Assembly: GCA_937863385.1 (NCBI GenBank)
Contig: CALMBW010000004.1
Location: 44,070-108,069 of the forward strand
DNA from: an uncultured Actinomycetes bacterium
GTDB lineage: Bacteria; Actinomycetota; CADDZG01; WHSQ01
DNA length: 64,000 nucleotides
Reading direction: 5' to 3'
Shown one piece after another: positions 7,764 to 16,335 of this stretch (position 1 is its first letter; every line of letters starts with the position of its first letter). The notes beneath the pieces were generated by a model. That model saw only the letters and a program-made list of their open reading frames with translations, made no database searches and was not told where the DNA came from. A program made the position numbers and the translations under genes.

Positions 7764-8940
7764 CCACAGCGTCCCGCCTCGGTGGGTCACACGACAAGAG
7801 TCAGAGGCTAGCGGCGCTGCTCGTTCCAATGAGGCTACCCCTCGACAGATAGCGGTGGTCTGCGGTGCCGTGGCGCTGCTTGCCGCCACGATCGCGGTGA
7901 CATGTGCCATATGGGCATCGGGCGGCAGAACCTCGGGTCTACTAAGGATTCCGCTAGGAGAAAGACTTGGTGGCTATGTGGCCGAGCGCCACAATGACTG
8001 GCAGTTCGTCAGGAGCTACACGCGGTACGACGGGCTCTATTACTACACAATAGCGCTTGATCCATTTGCTTCTGACGTACAACACACGCTTATCGACGCG
8101 CCCGCCTACCGATATGGCCATCCTGGCTACGGATGGATGGCTCGAGTCTTTTCTTTAGGATCCGCGGATTCACTACCTGGTGTGCTCATTGCCCTAAGCG
8201 TTGCGGGGATGGTAGTCGCGGCATATGCCGGCAGTAGGTTGGCGAACATGATGGGGCTGACCCCATGGGTGGGGCTTGGGGTTGCAGTTAATCCGGGGCT
8301 CGTGTATGCGGCGACGGTAAGCACTCCTGAGACGGTAGGCGTTGCGGTCATGGCCTTGGGGCTGCTTGCCTGGCTTCGAGACAGATGGTGGACTGCGGCA
8401 ATCCTGTTCGTGGTCCTCTGTTTCATCAAAGAAGCTTTCGTTTTCGTTCCCATCGGTCTTGCCATTTGGGAACTCATTAGGCGAGCGCGAGGCGACCGAA
8501 AGCGTGATGTGACTTTCCTTGTGGGGGTGTTGGCCCTGGGCCCACTCTCGCTAGCTGCATGGTTTGTTTACCTTTACAGGACCCTCGGCGCCTGGCCATT
8601 CGCCCAGGGCCCTCGCAACATCACTACTCCGATCCTCGGCTGGTTTGAAACTTTGAGTTTCAGCGCCCAACAGATCGAGGGACCAGAGTTCCAGATCGGT
8701 TCGGCGGGGCTCCCGCTGATCATCGCTGTGGGGGTTGGGCTTGCGTGTTGCATGTTCAAGGCGTCAAAGATGAGGAGTCCGATCGATCCCATCTTCATGA
8801 TGAGCGCAGGGTTGATCTTCTGCCTGTCGTGGTTGGCGCTGCTGTACCCGAAGGATCTGATCCGCAACATCTCGCCAGTGGTGTTCCTCGCGCCATACCT
8901 CTGGGCTAGGTGGGGGCCGGAGGCGACGGCGGAACCGTGA
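7744..8940 (+). CDS. Polytopic membrane protein, possible glycosyltransferase-C-like
   Basis: About 398 residues with roughly 9-10 hydrophobic helices, the first near residues 36-58. After helix 1 an extracytoplasmic loop carries RYDGLYYYTIALDP and then YRYGHPGYGW, the Arg-Asp/Tyr pattern seen in GT-C-fold lipid-linked sugar transferases and related uncharacterised membrane proteins. TTG 7744 overlaps the flavoprotein gene by 20 nt; internal starts near residue 10 are possible. Codon use looks less GC-biased than in neighbours, hinting at a separate origin. Its 3' end overlaps the convergent histidine kinase gene by 35 nt. Function is inferred from topology only. Confidence 0.7.
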   Translation: MTDNPLDHSVPPRWVTRQESEASGAARSNEATPRQIAVVCGAVALLAATIAVTCAIWASGGRTSGLLRIPLGERLGGYVAERHNDWQFVRSYTRYDGLYYYTIALDPFASDVQHTLIDAPAYRYGHPGYGWMARVFSLGSADSLPGVLIALSVAGMVVAAYAGSRLANMMGLTPWVGLGVAVNPGLVYAATVSTPETVGVAVMALGLLAWLRDRWWTAAILFVVLCFIKEAFVFVPIGLAIWELIRRARGDRKRDVTFLVGVLALGPLSLAAWFVYLYRTLGAWPFAQGPRNITTPILGWFETLSFSAQQIEGPEFQIGSAGLPLIIAVGVGLACCMFKASKMRSPIDPIFMMSAGLIFCLSWLALLYPKDLIRNISPVVFLAPYLWARWGPEATAEP

Positions 8941-10663
8941 AGTAGAAGGTCGTTCCGCTCCCCACCTCGCTTTCGACCCAGATCTGTCCTCCGTGACGTT
9001 CGACGATGAGCCGTGACAGGTAGAGGCCGAGACCCGAACCAGGTTTGGCTTGGGTGGGCGATAAGCGGCTGAAGCGCTTGAAGAGTCGCTGGCGGTCCTC
9101 CTCGGATATGCCCGGCCCCCTGTCTTGCACGCCGATGCGAAAGGCGCCTTCGATCCGCTGGAGGTCGATCGTGATCGTGGCTTCGTCGGGTGAGAACTTC
9201 GCCGCGTTGCTGATGAGGTTGATCAAGACCTGTTTGACCTTGTCGCGATCGATCTGCACTGGGGCAGTGCCGGGACCGCAGTGCACCTCGATGCGTGAGG
9301 ATTCTCCGGTGTCCTCCACCGCTTCCTCGATAAGTTCGACGAGATCAACCGCTCCGTAGACCAGGCTCATGCCGCCTCGGTCGATCCGCTCGAGATCCAG
9401 TACCTCCGACACGAGACGGGCCAGCCGCTTCGCTTCCCGTTCCAGTGACGCGATCAACTCCGTCAGGCTTTCGTCGCTCATCCGGTGGCGTTTCTTGCCC
9501 AAGATGTCGGCGATGCCTGCCACTACGGTCATCGGGGATCGGATCTCATGACTGACCATCGAGATGTAGTCGGCTCGGCGTTGTTCCAGCTCTCGAAGCT
9601 CTTCGACGGTTTCGAGCGCGTCCTCATACATCCGCGCGTTGTGGACCGAGGACGAGACTTCACGTGCTGCTGCTTGGATCAAAGTCACATCTTGCTCGGA
9701 CCAAGAACGGGGTGCTTGTGAGTGAAAGACGATGACGCCCAGGAGCTCGTCTGCCCATTCCAACGGTGTTGCGATGACTGCCCGGGTCCCGTGCCGCAAG
9801 AGATCCGAGACGTTTCCGTCTATCTCGGAAGCTTTCAAGCGCTCGTCAGAGGTGACGTCGTCGCTCCACTGCGTTGCCCGCGTTGCTGCAGCAAGATTGG
9901 CGACCGGGAAGTTGGTATCGGGTTCGCCGGCTAGGGGAGTGATGCCTGGTGCGTTGTACTCGTGCTCGATCGGACCGAGTGCAGAGACCCCTGGTGCTTC
10001 GACCATCCTGATGTAGCAGCGCGCGACATCCGCAGCTCGGCCAAGTTCTTCAACGGTGGTGGAAAGAACCTCTTCGGCGTCCAACAGAGATGTCACCTTG
10101 GAAGAGATATCTCTGATCATGCGAAGAAGGTCGGCGCGCTGGCGCTCTTTCTCGATCGACCTTGCGTTCGATATCCCCACGGCGGCCAGGGCCGCCATGG
10201 CTTGGACGAGATCCAGGTCGTGGTGGTCGAAGGCCGGTTGATCGGGGCGCTTGGTCAGGTAGAGGGCGCCGATCAAGGCGTCTTTATGCGCGATCGGGAC
10301 GCCAAGGAAGGCGTCCATCGGAACGTGCGCTGATGGGAATCCCACCGAAGCTGGATGTTCGTCGACCCTGCGCACCATGATCGATCGTTTGTTCCCTAGC
10401 ACCTCGCCCAATAGTCCGCGGCCTTCCGGCGGATGGGGCAGCGCGGCAGCTTCGACGGGGGTGAGTCCCTTCTGAAGGAAGCGCTCGATCGCATCGTCTG
10501 CATCGAGCGTCACCGCGGCGCCGTAATCCGCGCCCGTCAGTTCCATGGCGCGGCCCACGATCGCTTCGAGAACCGCGTCGACGTCCAGGTCTTGCGTTAG
10601 CTGGATAGCGATCTCTAGGAATGACCGAGAGACCAGTACCTCACGTTCCATCTGCAGGGGCAC
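8906..10663 (-). CDS. Soluble sensor histidine kinase with two GAF domains
   Basis: 585 residues without a transmembrane helix. Domains: GAF1 about 20-170, GAF2 about 190-345, HisKA about 360-425 with the phosphoacceptor His372 in VSHEIRSP, and HATPase about 470-578 with N box NLISNAAKF (482-490), G1 DRGPGIS (514-520) and G2 GSGLGL (542-547). It should sense a cytosolic ligand or redox state through GAF domains and phosphorylate a response regulator, but none is adjacent, so it is an orphan kinase. The start could be GTG 10663 or ATG 10651; an AAAGGGAGGG ribosome site precedes both. It is divergent from ridA. Confidence 0.93.
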   Translation of the reverse strand: MPLQMEREVLVSRSFLEIAIQLTQDLDVDAVLEAIVGRAMELTGADYGAAVTLDADDAIERFLQKGLTPVEAAALPHPPEGRGLLGEVLGNKRSIMVRRVDEHPASVGFPSAHVPMDAFLGVPIAHKDALIGALYLTKRPDQPAFDHHDLDLVQAMAALAAVGISNARSIEKERQRADLLRMIRDISSKVTSLLDAEEVLSTTVEELGRAADVARCYIRMVEAPGVSALGPIEHEYNAPGITPLAGEPDTNFPVANLAAATRATQWSDDVTSDERLKASEIDGNVSDLLRHGTRAVIATPLEWADELLGVIVFHSQAPRSWSEQDVTLIQAAAREVSSSVHNARMYEDALETVEELRELEQRRADYISMVSHEIRSPMTVVAGIADILGKKRHRMSDESLTELIASLEREAKRLARLVSEVLDLERIDRGGMSLVYGAVDLVELIEEAVEDTGESSRIEVHCGPGTAPVQIDRDKVKQVLINLISNAAKFSPDEATITIDLQRIEGAFRIGVQDRGPGISEEDRQRLFKRFSRLSPTQAKPGSGLGLYLSRLIVERHGGQIWVESEVGSGTTFYFTVPPSPPAPT

Positions 10664-10743
10664 TGCCCTCCCTTTACTCTCTGGAGCGCCGTCCTACGGC
10701 CAATGTTGCCCTATCTGACCGAATGCAAGCAAGGAGGGACAAG

Positions 10744-11127
10744 ATGGAGAAAAAGGTGATCGACACGACGTCCGCGCCCGCCGCGGTAGGTGCCTACAGT
10801 CAAGCTATCGAATGTGACGGCTGGCTCTTCTGCTCGGGGCAGGTGCCTCTGGATCCGGCTTCGGAGGAACTGGTCTCCTCGACCATCGCGCAGGAAACCG
10901 ACCGGGTGATGCGCAACCTCACCGCCGTACTGAATGAAGCGGGAGCCGGGTGGGGCAACGTCGTGAAGGTGACGGCCCTGCTTACCGACATCGAAGACTT
11001 CGCCGAGTTCAACGAGACCTACTCCTCTTACGTGGGCGGTGAAAGCCCTCCGGCCCGAGCTACCTTCGCTGTCGCCGGTCTCCCGAAAGGGGCTCGTGTA
11101 GAGGTCGAGTGCATCGCCCGCCTCTAG
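10744..11127 (+). CDS. RidA family enamine/imine deaminase
   Basis: A 127-residue YjgF/YER057c/UK114 protein that hydrolyses reactive 2-aminoacrylate-type enamines made by PLP enzymes. Seen: GAYSQA near the N terminus, FCSGQVPLDP, and the conserved Arg in PPARATF that binds the substrate carboxylate. ATG 10744 follows a strong AAGGAGGG site at 10731-10738, which decides the start over the longer open frame upstream. It stands alone between the divergent histidine kinase and a small convergent gene. Confidence 0.92.
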   Translation: MEKKVIDTTSAPAAVGAYSQAIECDGWLFCSGQVPLDPASEELVSSTIAQETDRVMRNLTAVLNEAGAGWGNVVKVTALLTDIEDFAEFNETYSSYVGGESPPARATFAVAGLPKGARVEVECIARL

Positions 11128-11130
11128 CGT

Positions 11131-11226
11131 CAGTCGGGCTCGCCGATCACCTTGTCTCCGAAGATGATGCGGCTGCCCGACCTTCAGTCGGGTTCGCCGA
11201 TCACCTTGTCTCCGAAGATGATGCGG
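11131..11226. repeat. Tandem 42-bp direct repeat, 54-bp period
   Basis: The 42-bp unit at 11131-11172 recurs at 11185-11226 with one mismatch (C/T at unit position 9). On the minus strand each unit encodes RIIFGDKVIGEPD followed by a TGA stop. The second coding unit is the C terminus of the small membrane protein at 11184-11399; the other lies just past its stop, in the same frame because the period is 54 bp. Confidence 0.9.
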
Positions 11227-11399
11227 ACCTCTTTTTCTTCCGAGCGACCGGCTACGGGCTCGAGGCCCGCTTCCTGTGGGGTCTCGGCCGAAGGCTTTTC
11301 GACGTAGGTTTCCAGTTTGCTCATGGCGAAGAGCAGGCCCAAGATGGCGAAGGGCCACAGCACGAGCACGACTAGGAGGAACACCTGATAGCGCGACAT
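11184..11399 (-). CDS. Small single-span membrane protein (71 aa)
   Basis: Begins MSRYQVFLLVVLVLW, with one hydrophobic helix at about residues 5-27, then a short charged tail rich in Glu and Lys ending DKVIGEPD. The N-in/C-out or reverse topology cannot be fixed. ATG 11399 has AGGA about 9 nt upstream and GAGGAG abutting the start. It is divergent from the M20 peptidase gene, with 20 bp between starts. Its C-terminal codons were duplicated beyond the stop. No family recognised; the hydrophobic and charge pattern supports a real gene. Confidence 0.6.
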   Translation of the reverse strand: MSRYQVFLLVVLVLWPFAILGLLFAMSKLETYVEKPSAETPQEAGLEPVAGRSEEKEVRIIFGDKVIGEPD

Positions 11400-11419
11400 C
11401 TCCTCAATCCTCTACCACG

Positions 11420-12598
11420 ATGACCGATCCCACGCGGAGATACGGCCGGGCCTTTGACCGGGAGCGGGCAACCGAGCGATTGGTTGCTTTGGTCCGCTCC
11501 GCTTCCGAGAACCCACCGGGTAATGAGAAGGCCTGCGCCGAGATCGCGGCGGCGTACTGCGAGGACCTCGGGCTGGAGACATCTCTTCACGAGATCGAGG
11601 CCGGCCGGCCCAGCGTCGTCGCTCGCTGGCGCAACGGGCAGGGGCCGACCCTTACCTACTGCTCTCATATCGACGTCGTACCGGCCGGCGATCCTTCTCT
11701 GTGGGCTGATGACCCGTACTCGGGCCACGTAGCCGATGGACGAGTCTTCGGGCGGGGGAGCTCGGACGCGAAAGGCCCTTGTGCAGCGGCGCTGGAAGCC
11801 GTTGCCATCCTCAAAGAGATCGGCTCTGACTTCAACGGCACACTCGAGCTTGCCCTTGTCGCAGATGAAGAGAGTGGGGGTTTCAAAGGGGCTGCGCCGC
11901 TGGTTGAAAGTGGCGTCCTGCAACCGAGTGTCGCTATCGTCGGCGAGCCCACGTCGTTGCGGGTCGTGCGCGCACAACGCGGTATCGCATGGCTGAAGAT
12001 CTCAACGCACGGTCTGGCGGGGCATGGTTCGGCTCCGGAGCGCGGCGTGAGCGCAGTGAGGCACATGGCAGACCTGGTCCTGAAACTCGAAGAGACGTTG
12101 CCCGACATCGATCACCCTCTACTGGGACGACCGACTCTGAATGTCGGAACGATCCACGGTGGCGAGAAGCTGAACATCATCCCTGCCTCGTGCGTGATCG
12201 AGGTCGATAGACGCATCGTGCCGGGGGAAACAGAAGCATCGATGCTTGGATCGATCGAAGCCGCGATCGAGCTCACTCGCGGACGCTTCCATGACCTTGA
12301 TGCCCGTATCGAGGTCGTGTCGATGGGGATGCCTTTCGAGGTCGATGAGAAATCCGAGGTCGTGCAGGTCGCGGCCGAGTCCGTATCAGAGCAGACGGGG
12401 CGAGAACCCGAGATCGTGGGATTCAGGGGGGCCTCCGACGCTCGATTCATGGCCGATGCGGGGGCGCCGGTGATCGTGTGGGGGCCGGGGGACATACAGG
12501 TGGCCCATACCGCCCGCGAGTCCATCGACCTCGAGGAGTTCCACTTGGGGGTTCTCTGCTACGCGGCTGCTTTCGAGCGATTGCTGGGAGCGTCATGA
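11420..12598 (+). CDS. M20 family metallopeptidase (ArgE/DapE-type deacylase)
   Basis: 392 residues. Zinc-site residues visible: His83 and Asp85 in SHIDVVP, Asp116 in GRGSSDAKG, catalytic Glu150-Glu151 in ADEESGG, and the dimerisation-domain His in GLAGHGSAPERG. Such enzymes remove acyl groups from acetylornithine, succinyl-diaminopimelate or related amino acids. ATG 11420 is at the family N terminus. Its stop overlaps the trpD ATG (ATGA), so it may be part of an amino-acid unit. The exact substrate cannot be chosen among ArgE, DapE and carboxypeptidase-like members. Confidence 0.88.
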   Translation: MTDPTRRYGRAFDRERATERLVALVRSASENPPGNEKACAEIAAAYCEDLGLETSLHEIEAGRPSVVARWRNGQGPTLTYCSHIDVVPAGDPSLWADDPYSGHVADGRVFGRGSSDAKGPCAAALEAVAILKEIGSDFNGTLELALVADEESGGFKGAAPLVESGVLQPSVAIVGEPTSLRVVRAQRGIAWLKISTHGLAGHGSAPERGVSAVRHMADLVLKLEETLPDIDHPLLGRPTLNVGTIHGGEKLNIIPASCVIEVDRRIVPGETEASMLGSIEAAIELTRGRFHDLDARIEVVSMGMPFEVDEKSEVVQVAAESVSEQTGREPEIVGFRGASDARFMADAGAPVIVWGPGDIQVAHTARESIDLEEFHLGVLCYAAAFERLLGAS

Positions 12599-13623
12599 CA
12601 CAGCCCTTCTCGTGGCCTGCGACGCTATCGACCCTGCTCTCGGGGGGCTCCTTGGATGAGCAGACGAGTGCCGGCGCGATGGCCGAGATCATGGAGGGCG
12701 CGGCGACCCCCGCTCAGATCGCCGGCTTCGTGGTCGCGCTGCGGGCGAAAGGCGAAACGACGGATGAGCTCGTAGGTCTCGTCAAGAAGATGCGCGAGTT
12801 CGCGCAGCGCGTTGAGGCTGGACCTGATGTCCTTGATACCTGTGGGACCGGCGGCGACCGGTCGGGGACCTTCAACGTTTCGACCGCAGCGGCGATCGTG
12901 TGCGCCGGCGCTGGTGTCAAGGTCGCCAAGCATGGCAACCGCGCGGCGTCTTCCCGGGCGGGGTCTGCGGACGTGCTCGAGGCACTGGGCATCAAGATCG
13001 ATCTGGATCCTCTGGCCGTCGAGCACTGCATCGCCCAGGCCGGCATCGGCTTCTGTTTCGCGCCCGTGTTCCATCCGGCCATGCGACACACGGCCGTTCC
13101 TCGGAGGGAACTCGGCATCGCGACGATCTTCAACTTCCTCGGCCCCCTCACGAACCCGGCGGGGGCCAGATACCAGGCTCTTGGTGTCTCGGATCCGAAG
13201 ATGCTCGACCGCATGGTTGAGACGCTGGCGCGACTCGGTTCGGTACACGTGGTTGGTTTCCATGGGCATGGCGGCCTCGACGAGTTATCGACCTCAGGTC
13301 CTTCGCGCGTCGTGGAGCTACGCGATTCAAAGACCACGACGTGGACGCTTGATCCCGCCGACTTCGATCTGCCCCCTGCGGGACCGGGTGACATCGCCGG
13401 CGGGGATGCACACGAGAATGCGCGTTTGCTGCGCGAGGTGCTTGACGGACAACATGGCCCTCGCCGCGACATCGTCTTGCTCAATGCGGCGGCGGGATTG
13501 CTCGCCGCCGGCAGGCATCATGAGATGGGACGCTGCTTCGAGATGGCTGCCCAAGCCATAGATTCCGGTGCGGCTGAAGAGACCCTTGAGCGGTGGGTCG
13601 AGGTGTCTCAAGGCCCCGTGTAG
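12595..13623 (+). CDS. trpD: Anthranilate phosphoribosyltransferase
   Basis: 342 residues. It transfers phosphoribose from PRPP to anthranilate in tryptophan synthesis. Seen: DTCGTGGDRSGTFNVST, the glycine-rich PRPP loop, KHGNRAASSRAGSADVLE with the anthranilate-site residues, and NFLGPLTNP. ATG 12595 overlaps the M20 stop by 4 nt. No other trp gene is nearby, so it is separated from the rest of the pathway. A CADD-like gene follows after 37 nt. Confidence 0.95.
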   Translation: MTQPFSWPATLSTLLSGGSLDEQTSAGAMAEIMEGAATPAQIAGFVVALRAKGETTDELVGLVKKMREFAQRVEAGPDVLDTCGTGGDRSGTFNVSTAAAIVCAGAGVKVAKHGNRAASSRAGSADVLEALGIKIDLDPLAVEHCIAQAGIGFCFAPVFHPAMRHTAVPRRELGIATIFNFLGPLTNPAGARYQALGVSDPKMLDRMVETLARLGSVHVVGFHGHGGLDELSTSGPSRVVELRDSKTTTWTLDPADFDLPPAGPGDIAGGDAHENARLLREVLDGQHGPRRDIVLLNAAAGLLAAGRHHEMGRCFEMAAQAIDSGAAEETLERWVEVSQGPV

Positions 13624-13660
13624 GGTCGAAGCAGTACGACCCACAAGGAGAGGGAGGAAG

Positions 13661-14332
13661 ATGTTCACTGCAGCAGACATCGCCGCACGACTCGATCGTG
13701 CAACCCAGGACCGCAGGCTCCTCGACCATGATTTCTACAAGGCGTGGACTCAAGGGGCGTTGACGGTCGACGATCTTCACACCTACTCCAAGCAGTACTT
13801 CCGCCAGGTCGAGGCATTCCCCACGTACTTGCGTGCGCTGGCCGGCAAGCTTGACGGGCAAGCGCGCGACATCGTCTTGGACAACCTGAATGACGAGGTT
13901 GCCGACGATCACGCCGGTCTGTGGCTGCAGTTCGCCGCCGCGGTGGGAGCCGATGCAGCCGAGGTAACCGGTTCGGTGCCCGAGCCGGAGACCACGCGAT
14001 GCGTCAAGAGCTTCTCGGACGGGATCGACTCGAACTCTGCTGCGTATGGCCTGGGGATGATCTACGGCTACGAGTCGCAGACCCCCGCGGTTGCCAAGAC
14101 GAAGGTCGAGGGACTTCGCGGCCACTACGAGATCGACGGAGACGGTGTGACTTACTTCGAGCTGCACGGCGAACTCGATATCGAGCACACCGCAGAGCTG
14201 ACCCGGGCTCTGGAGCAGGTTTGTGCGGACGAAAGCGCGCTGGCTGAAGCCGAGGCCGGTGCAGCAGCCGGGGCGGCTGCGATCTGGGGCCTGCTCGATG
14301 GGGTAGCACGGGTTCGCAACATCACCTGCTAA
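13661..14332 (+). CDS. CADD/TenA-like haem-oxygenase-fold protein (putative pABA or folate-related)
   Basis: 223 residues, all-helical. Seen: N-terminal FYKAWTQGAL and YSKQYFRQVEAFPTYL, then NLNDEVADDHAGLW, and HGELDIEH. Candidate di-metal ligands are Glu79, His84, Glu138, His169, Asp173 and His176, the pattern of the CADD/PqqC/TenA-like group. In Chlamydia, CADD makes para-aminobenzoate from its own tyrosine; here Tyr26, Tyr42 and Tyr46 lie in the corresponding N-terminal region. The ribosome site AGGGAGG precedes ATG 13661. It probably shares a transcript with trpD, and both touch aminobenzoate chemistry. Function is inferred. Confidence 0.78.
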   Translation: MFTAADIAARLDRATQDRRLLDHDFYKAWTQGALTVDDLHTYSKQYFRQVEAFPTYLRALAGKLDGQARDIVLDNLNDEVADDHAGLWLQFAAAVGADAAEVTGSVPEPETTRCVKSFSDGIDSNSAAYGLGMIYGYESQTPAVAKTKVEGLRGHYEIDGDGVTYFELHGELDIEHTAELTRALEQVCADESALAEAEAGAAAGAAAIWGLLDGVARVRNITC

Positions 14333-14348
14333 GGGCCCGGTTGCGGCG

Positions 14349-15986
14349 CTAACTCCGCATCGAGAATCGATCACTGGGCGCTGCTGATATCGGCAGCGCC
14401 CAGGCGCGTTCGGCGTGAAGCACCCGTACATCTTCTGAGGTTCGCTTCAGCCACGACGACAAGACCCGCGCCTCGCGCTGTTGCGCGTCGGTGAGGAATC
14501 TCGATCGCAGCGGTTCTGGAGCCGCGGCGATGACACGACGAACGGCGTCTCGTTCCGAACCTGGTGCTCCAGGCGGCGCTTCGGGCACGAGATCGATCGC
14601 GCAGACCAAGCGACCCTCACGGATCAGAACGGCACGTCTCCCGATGGCAAGGACGACATCACCAGCATCCCGAACGGCCACAGCTTCCATGCTTCGGAAA
14701 AGGGATGATTCGAGCAGGGCTCCACGCTCTCGAACCTCGGCCGCCTCCTCGAAGCGCTCGCTCGCGGCCAAGCGAGTCATGCGCTCTCCCACTGCTCGCA
14801 GAGCTGGTTGAGCATCTCCGGCGATGGCCGCTGCGATGACTCGCAGTTCCTCGCGTTGTCCGTCGGGCCCCGCACACGTGCCCAGGTCGGAGTACGGGCA
14901 GTTGGCGCAGCGCCGGGGCTCGTTACATCGGTGGACGCGCGCTGCGTCCCGCAAGGCGTCGAGCAGAGCCCTGATCGTTCGCATGGAAGGGAAAGGGCCG
15001 AGGTAGACGTTCCCGTCGTTCTTCGGTACCCGAGCGGCGCCAAGTTTCGGTGAGCGCCCCGCGGTGACCTTCACGTACCAGCTGCGGCTGCGCTTCCCGG
15101 CGCGATTGTAGGGAGGCTGTTCCGTGGCGATGGCTCGTGCCTCTGCGATCTCGGCTTCCAGCATGCTGCTGTATGTCGTCGCCTTGACGTCTTGCGTTTC
15201 GCGCAACAGATTGCGGATGCGCTTCCTGGGATCACCGTAGAAATATGACCGGACCCGGGTCCGGATGTCTGTTGCTTTGCCGACGTAGAGGGTCTTGTTG
15301 TCGGCTCCGATGAAGCGATACACGCCGGGCTTGTGAGGAAGCGAGTCGGTGAGCCGGATCTTCGAGAAGGTGCCATCGAGACGACTGGCCGTTATGGAGC
15401 GCAGCTCCTCGAGCGTGGTGACGCCGTACCCACTGACGCGTTCGATCAGATGATGAAGGACGTCGACGGTGGCAAGGACATCTTCGAAGGCACGGTGACT
15501 GGGACGGTGGGCGCAACGGAAGTGGGCAGCAAGTGTGGACAGCCGGTGATCGGCCACCTCCCCGGCCAAGATCTTCCGAGCGAGGGCCGCAGTATCAACC
15601 ACCACGTTGTCGAGCTTCGGGTAGCTGTTTGCCGTCAGGGCCCGGTCAAGGAACCCGACGTCGAAGCGAGCGTTATGTGCCACCAAGACGGTCCCCGAGA
15701 CGAATCCCAGCAGCGACGGGAGCACGGCTTCGATCGCTGGCGCGTCCCTCAGCATCGAGTCGCCGATGCCGGTCAGCATCCGGATCGACGTGGGGATAGC
15801 CCGGCCCGGCTGGACCAGGGTGTGGAAGGTTCCTGCAGGTTCTCCCCGGCAGATCCTCATGGCACCGATCTCAGTGATCGCGTCCATGTGCGAGCTCCCG
15901 GTGGTCTCGAGGTCGATGACACAGAACGTGACACCGGCAAGCGGGGTGCCCAGTTCGGAGAAGGAGCGCTGGAGGGGAACGGTCAT
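14349..15986 (-). CDS. DEDD exonuclease fused to UvrC/Cho-like GIY-YIG endonuclease
   Basis: 545 residues. N-terminal DnaQ-type 3'-5' exonuclease (about 15-185): FCVIDLETTG with Asp25 and Glu27, HNARFDVGFLD and HRAFEDVLATVD. Then a GIY-YIG domain from about residue 215 (PGVYRFIGADNKTLYVGKA), and a UvrC-like region with Cys-rich CNEPRRCANCPYSDLGTC and a UVR-like helix. This architecture is typical of Actinomycetota and related to Cho, which makes the 3' incision in nucleotide excision repair. A start at 16022 is possible, but ATG 15986 is preferred because a consensus SOS box lies just upstream at 16000-16013. Confidence 0.92.
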   Translation of the reverse strand: MTVPLQRSFSELGTPLAGVTFCVIDLETTGSSHMDAITEIGAMRICRGEPAGTFHTLVQPGRAIPTSIRMLTGIGDSMLRDAPAIEAVLPSLLGFVSGTVLVAHNARFDVGFLDRALTANSYPKLDNVVVDTAALARKILAGEVADHRLSTLAAHFRCAHRPSHRAFEDVLATVDVLHHLIERVSGYGVTTLEELRSITASRLDGTFSKIRLTDSLPHKPGVYRFIGADNKTLYVGKATDIRTRVRSYFYGDPRKRIRNLLRETQDVKATTYSSMLEAEIAEARAIATEQPPYNRAGKRSRSWYVKVTAGRSPKLGAARVPKNDGNVYLGPFPSMRTIRALLDALRDAARVHRCNEPRRCANCPYSDLGTCAGPDGQREELRVIAAAIAGDAQPALRAVGERMTRLAASERFEEAAEVRERGALLESSLFRSMEAVAVRDAGDVVLAIGRRAVLIREGRLVCAIDLVPEAPPGAPGSERDAVRRVIAAAPEPLRSRFLTDAQQREARVLSSWLKRTSEDVRVLHAERAWALPISAAPSDRFSMRS

Positions 15987-15999
15987 CCCGACAAGATAG

Positions 16000-16013
16000 C
16001 GAACAGATGTTCG
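16000..16013. promoter_or_regulatory. LexA (SOS) box
   Basis: CGAACAGATGTTCG matches every position of the Gram-positive/actinobacterial LexA consensus CGAACRNRYGTTYG. It is centred about 20 nt upstream of the DEDD-GIY-YIG gene start on the minus strand, where LexA would block its promoter, and it may also affect the divergent zinc-ribbon gene 85 bp away. Confidence 0.88.
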
Positions 16014-16098
16014 ATAAAGCAATGACCCCCACCGGCCCGGCTATCGTGAGACGCCCGGCGGATGCCGAGCCAGACACGCGAATAACGATGGAGAAGCC

Positions 16099-16335
16099 AT
16101 GAGCTATCGCTGTGACGCTTGCGGTAACAAGACCCGCTTCGACGTATACGAGACCAAGAAGGTGCGAGCGTTCCATCACTTCACCCTTGCGGGTGATGAC
16201 ACGGTCGAGGAAGAAGAAGTCTTCGCCAGCGAGATAGAGAAGATCGTTTGCCGCTGGTGTGGCGCAACCGACGTATCGGCCGGCGACGGGCCCGATACCG
16301 GAGTCACCGATCCCGCTTCGAGCGAGGCGCGGTGA
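16099..16335 (+). CDS. Small zinc-ribbon protein (78 aa)
   Basis: Two Cys pairs, CDAC at residues 5-8 and CRWC near 51-54, form a likely zinc ribbon. Between them lies an acidic stretch (DDTVEEEEVFASEIE). The C-terminal 20 residues are polar and probably disordered. A GGAG site precedes ATG 16099. Its stop overlaps the CaiB-type gene start by 4 nt (GTGA), so the two are coupled. No specific family recognised; a nucleic-acid or protein-binding role is a guess. Confidence 0.75.
   Translation: MSYRCDACGNKTRFDVYETKKVRAFHHFTLAGDDTVEEEEVFASEIEKIVCRWCGATDVSAGDGPDTGVTDPASSEAR

Noticed and set aside
14374..14403. Perfect 11-bp hairpin CTGGGCGCTGC/GCAGCGCCCAG
   Set aside because: Lies inside the last codons of the DEDD-GIY-YIG gene with no T-tract on either side; may be a coincidence of GC-rich coding sequence.
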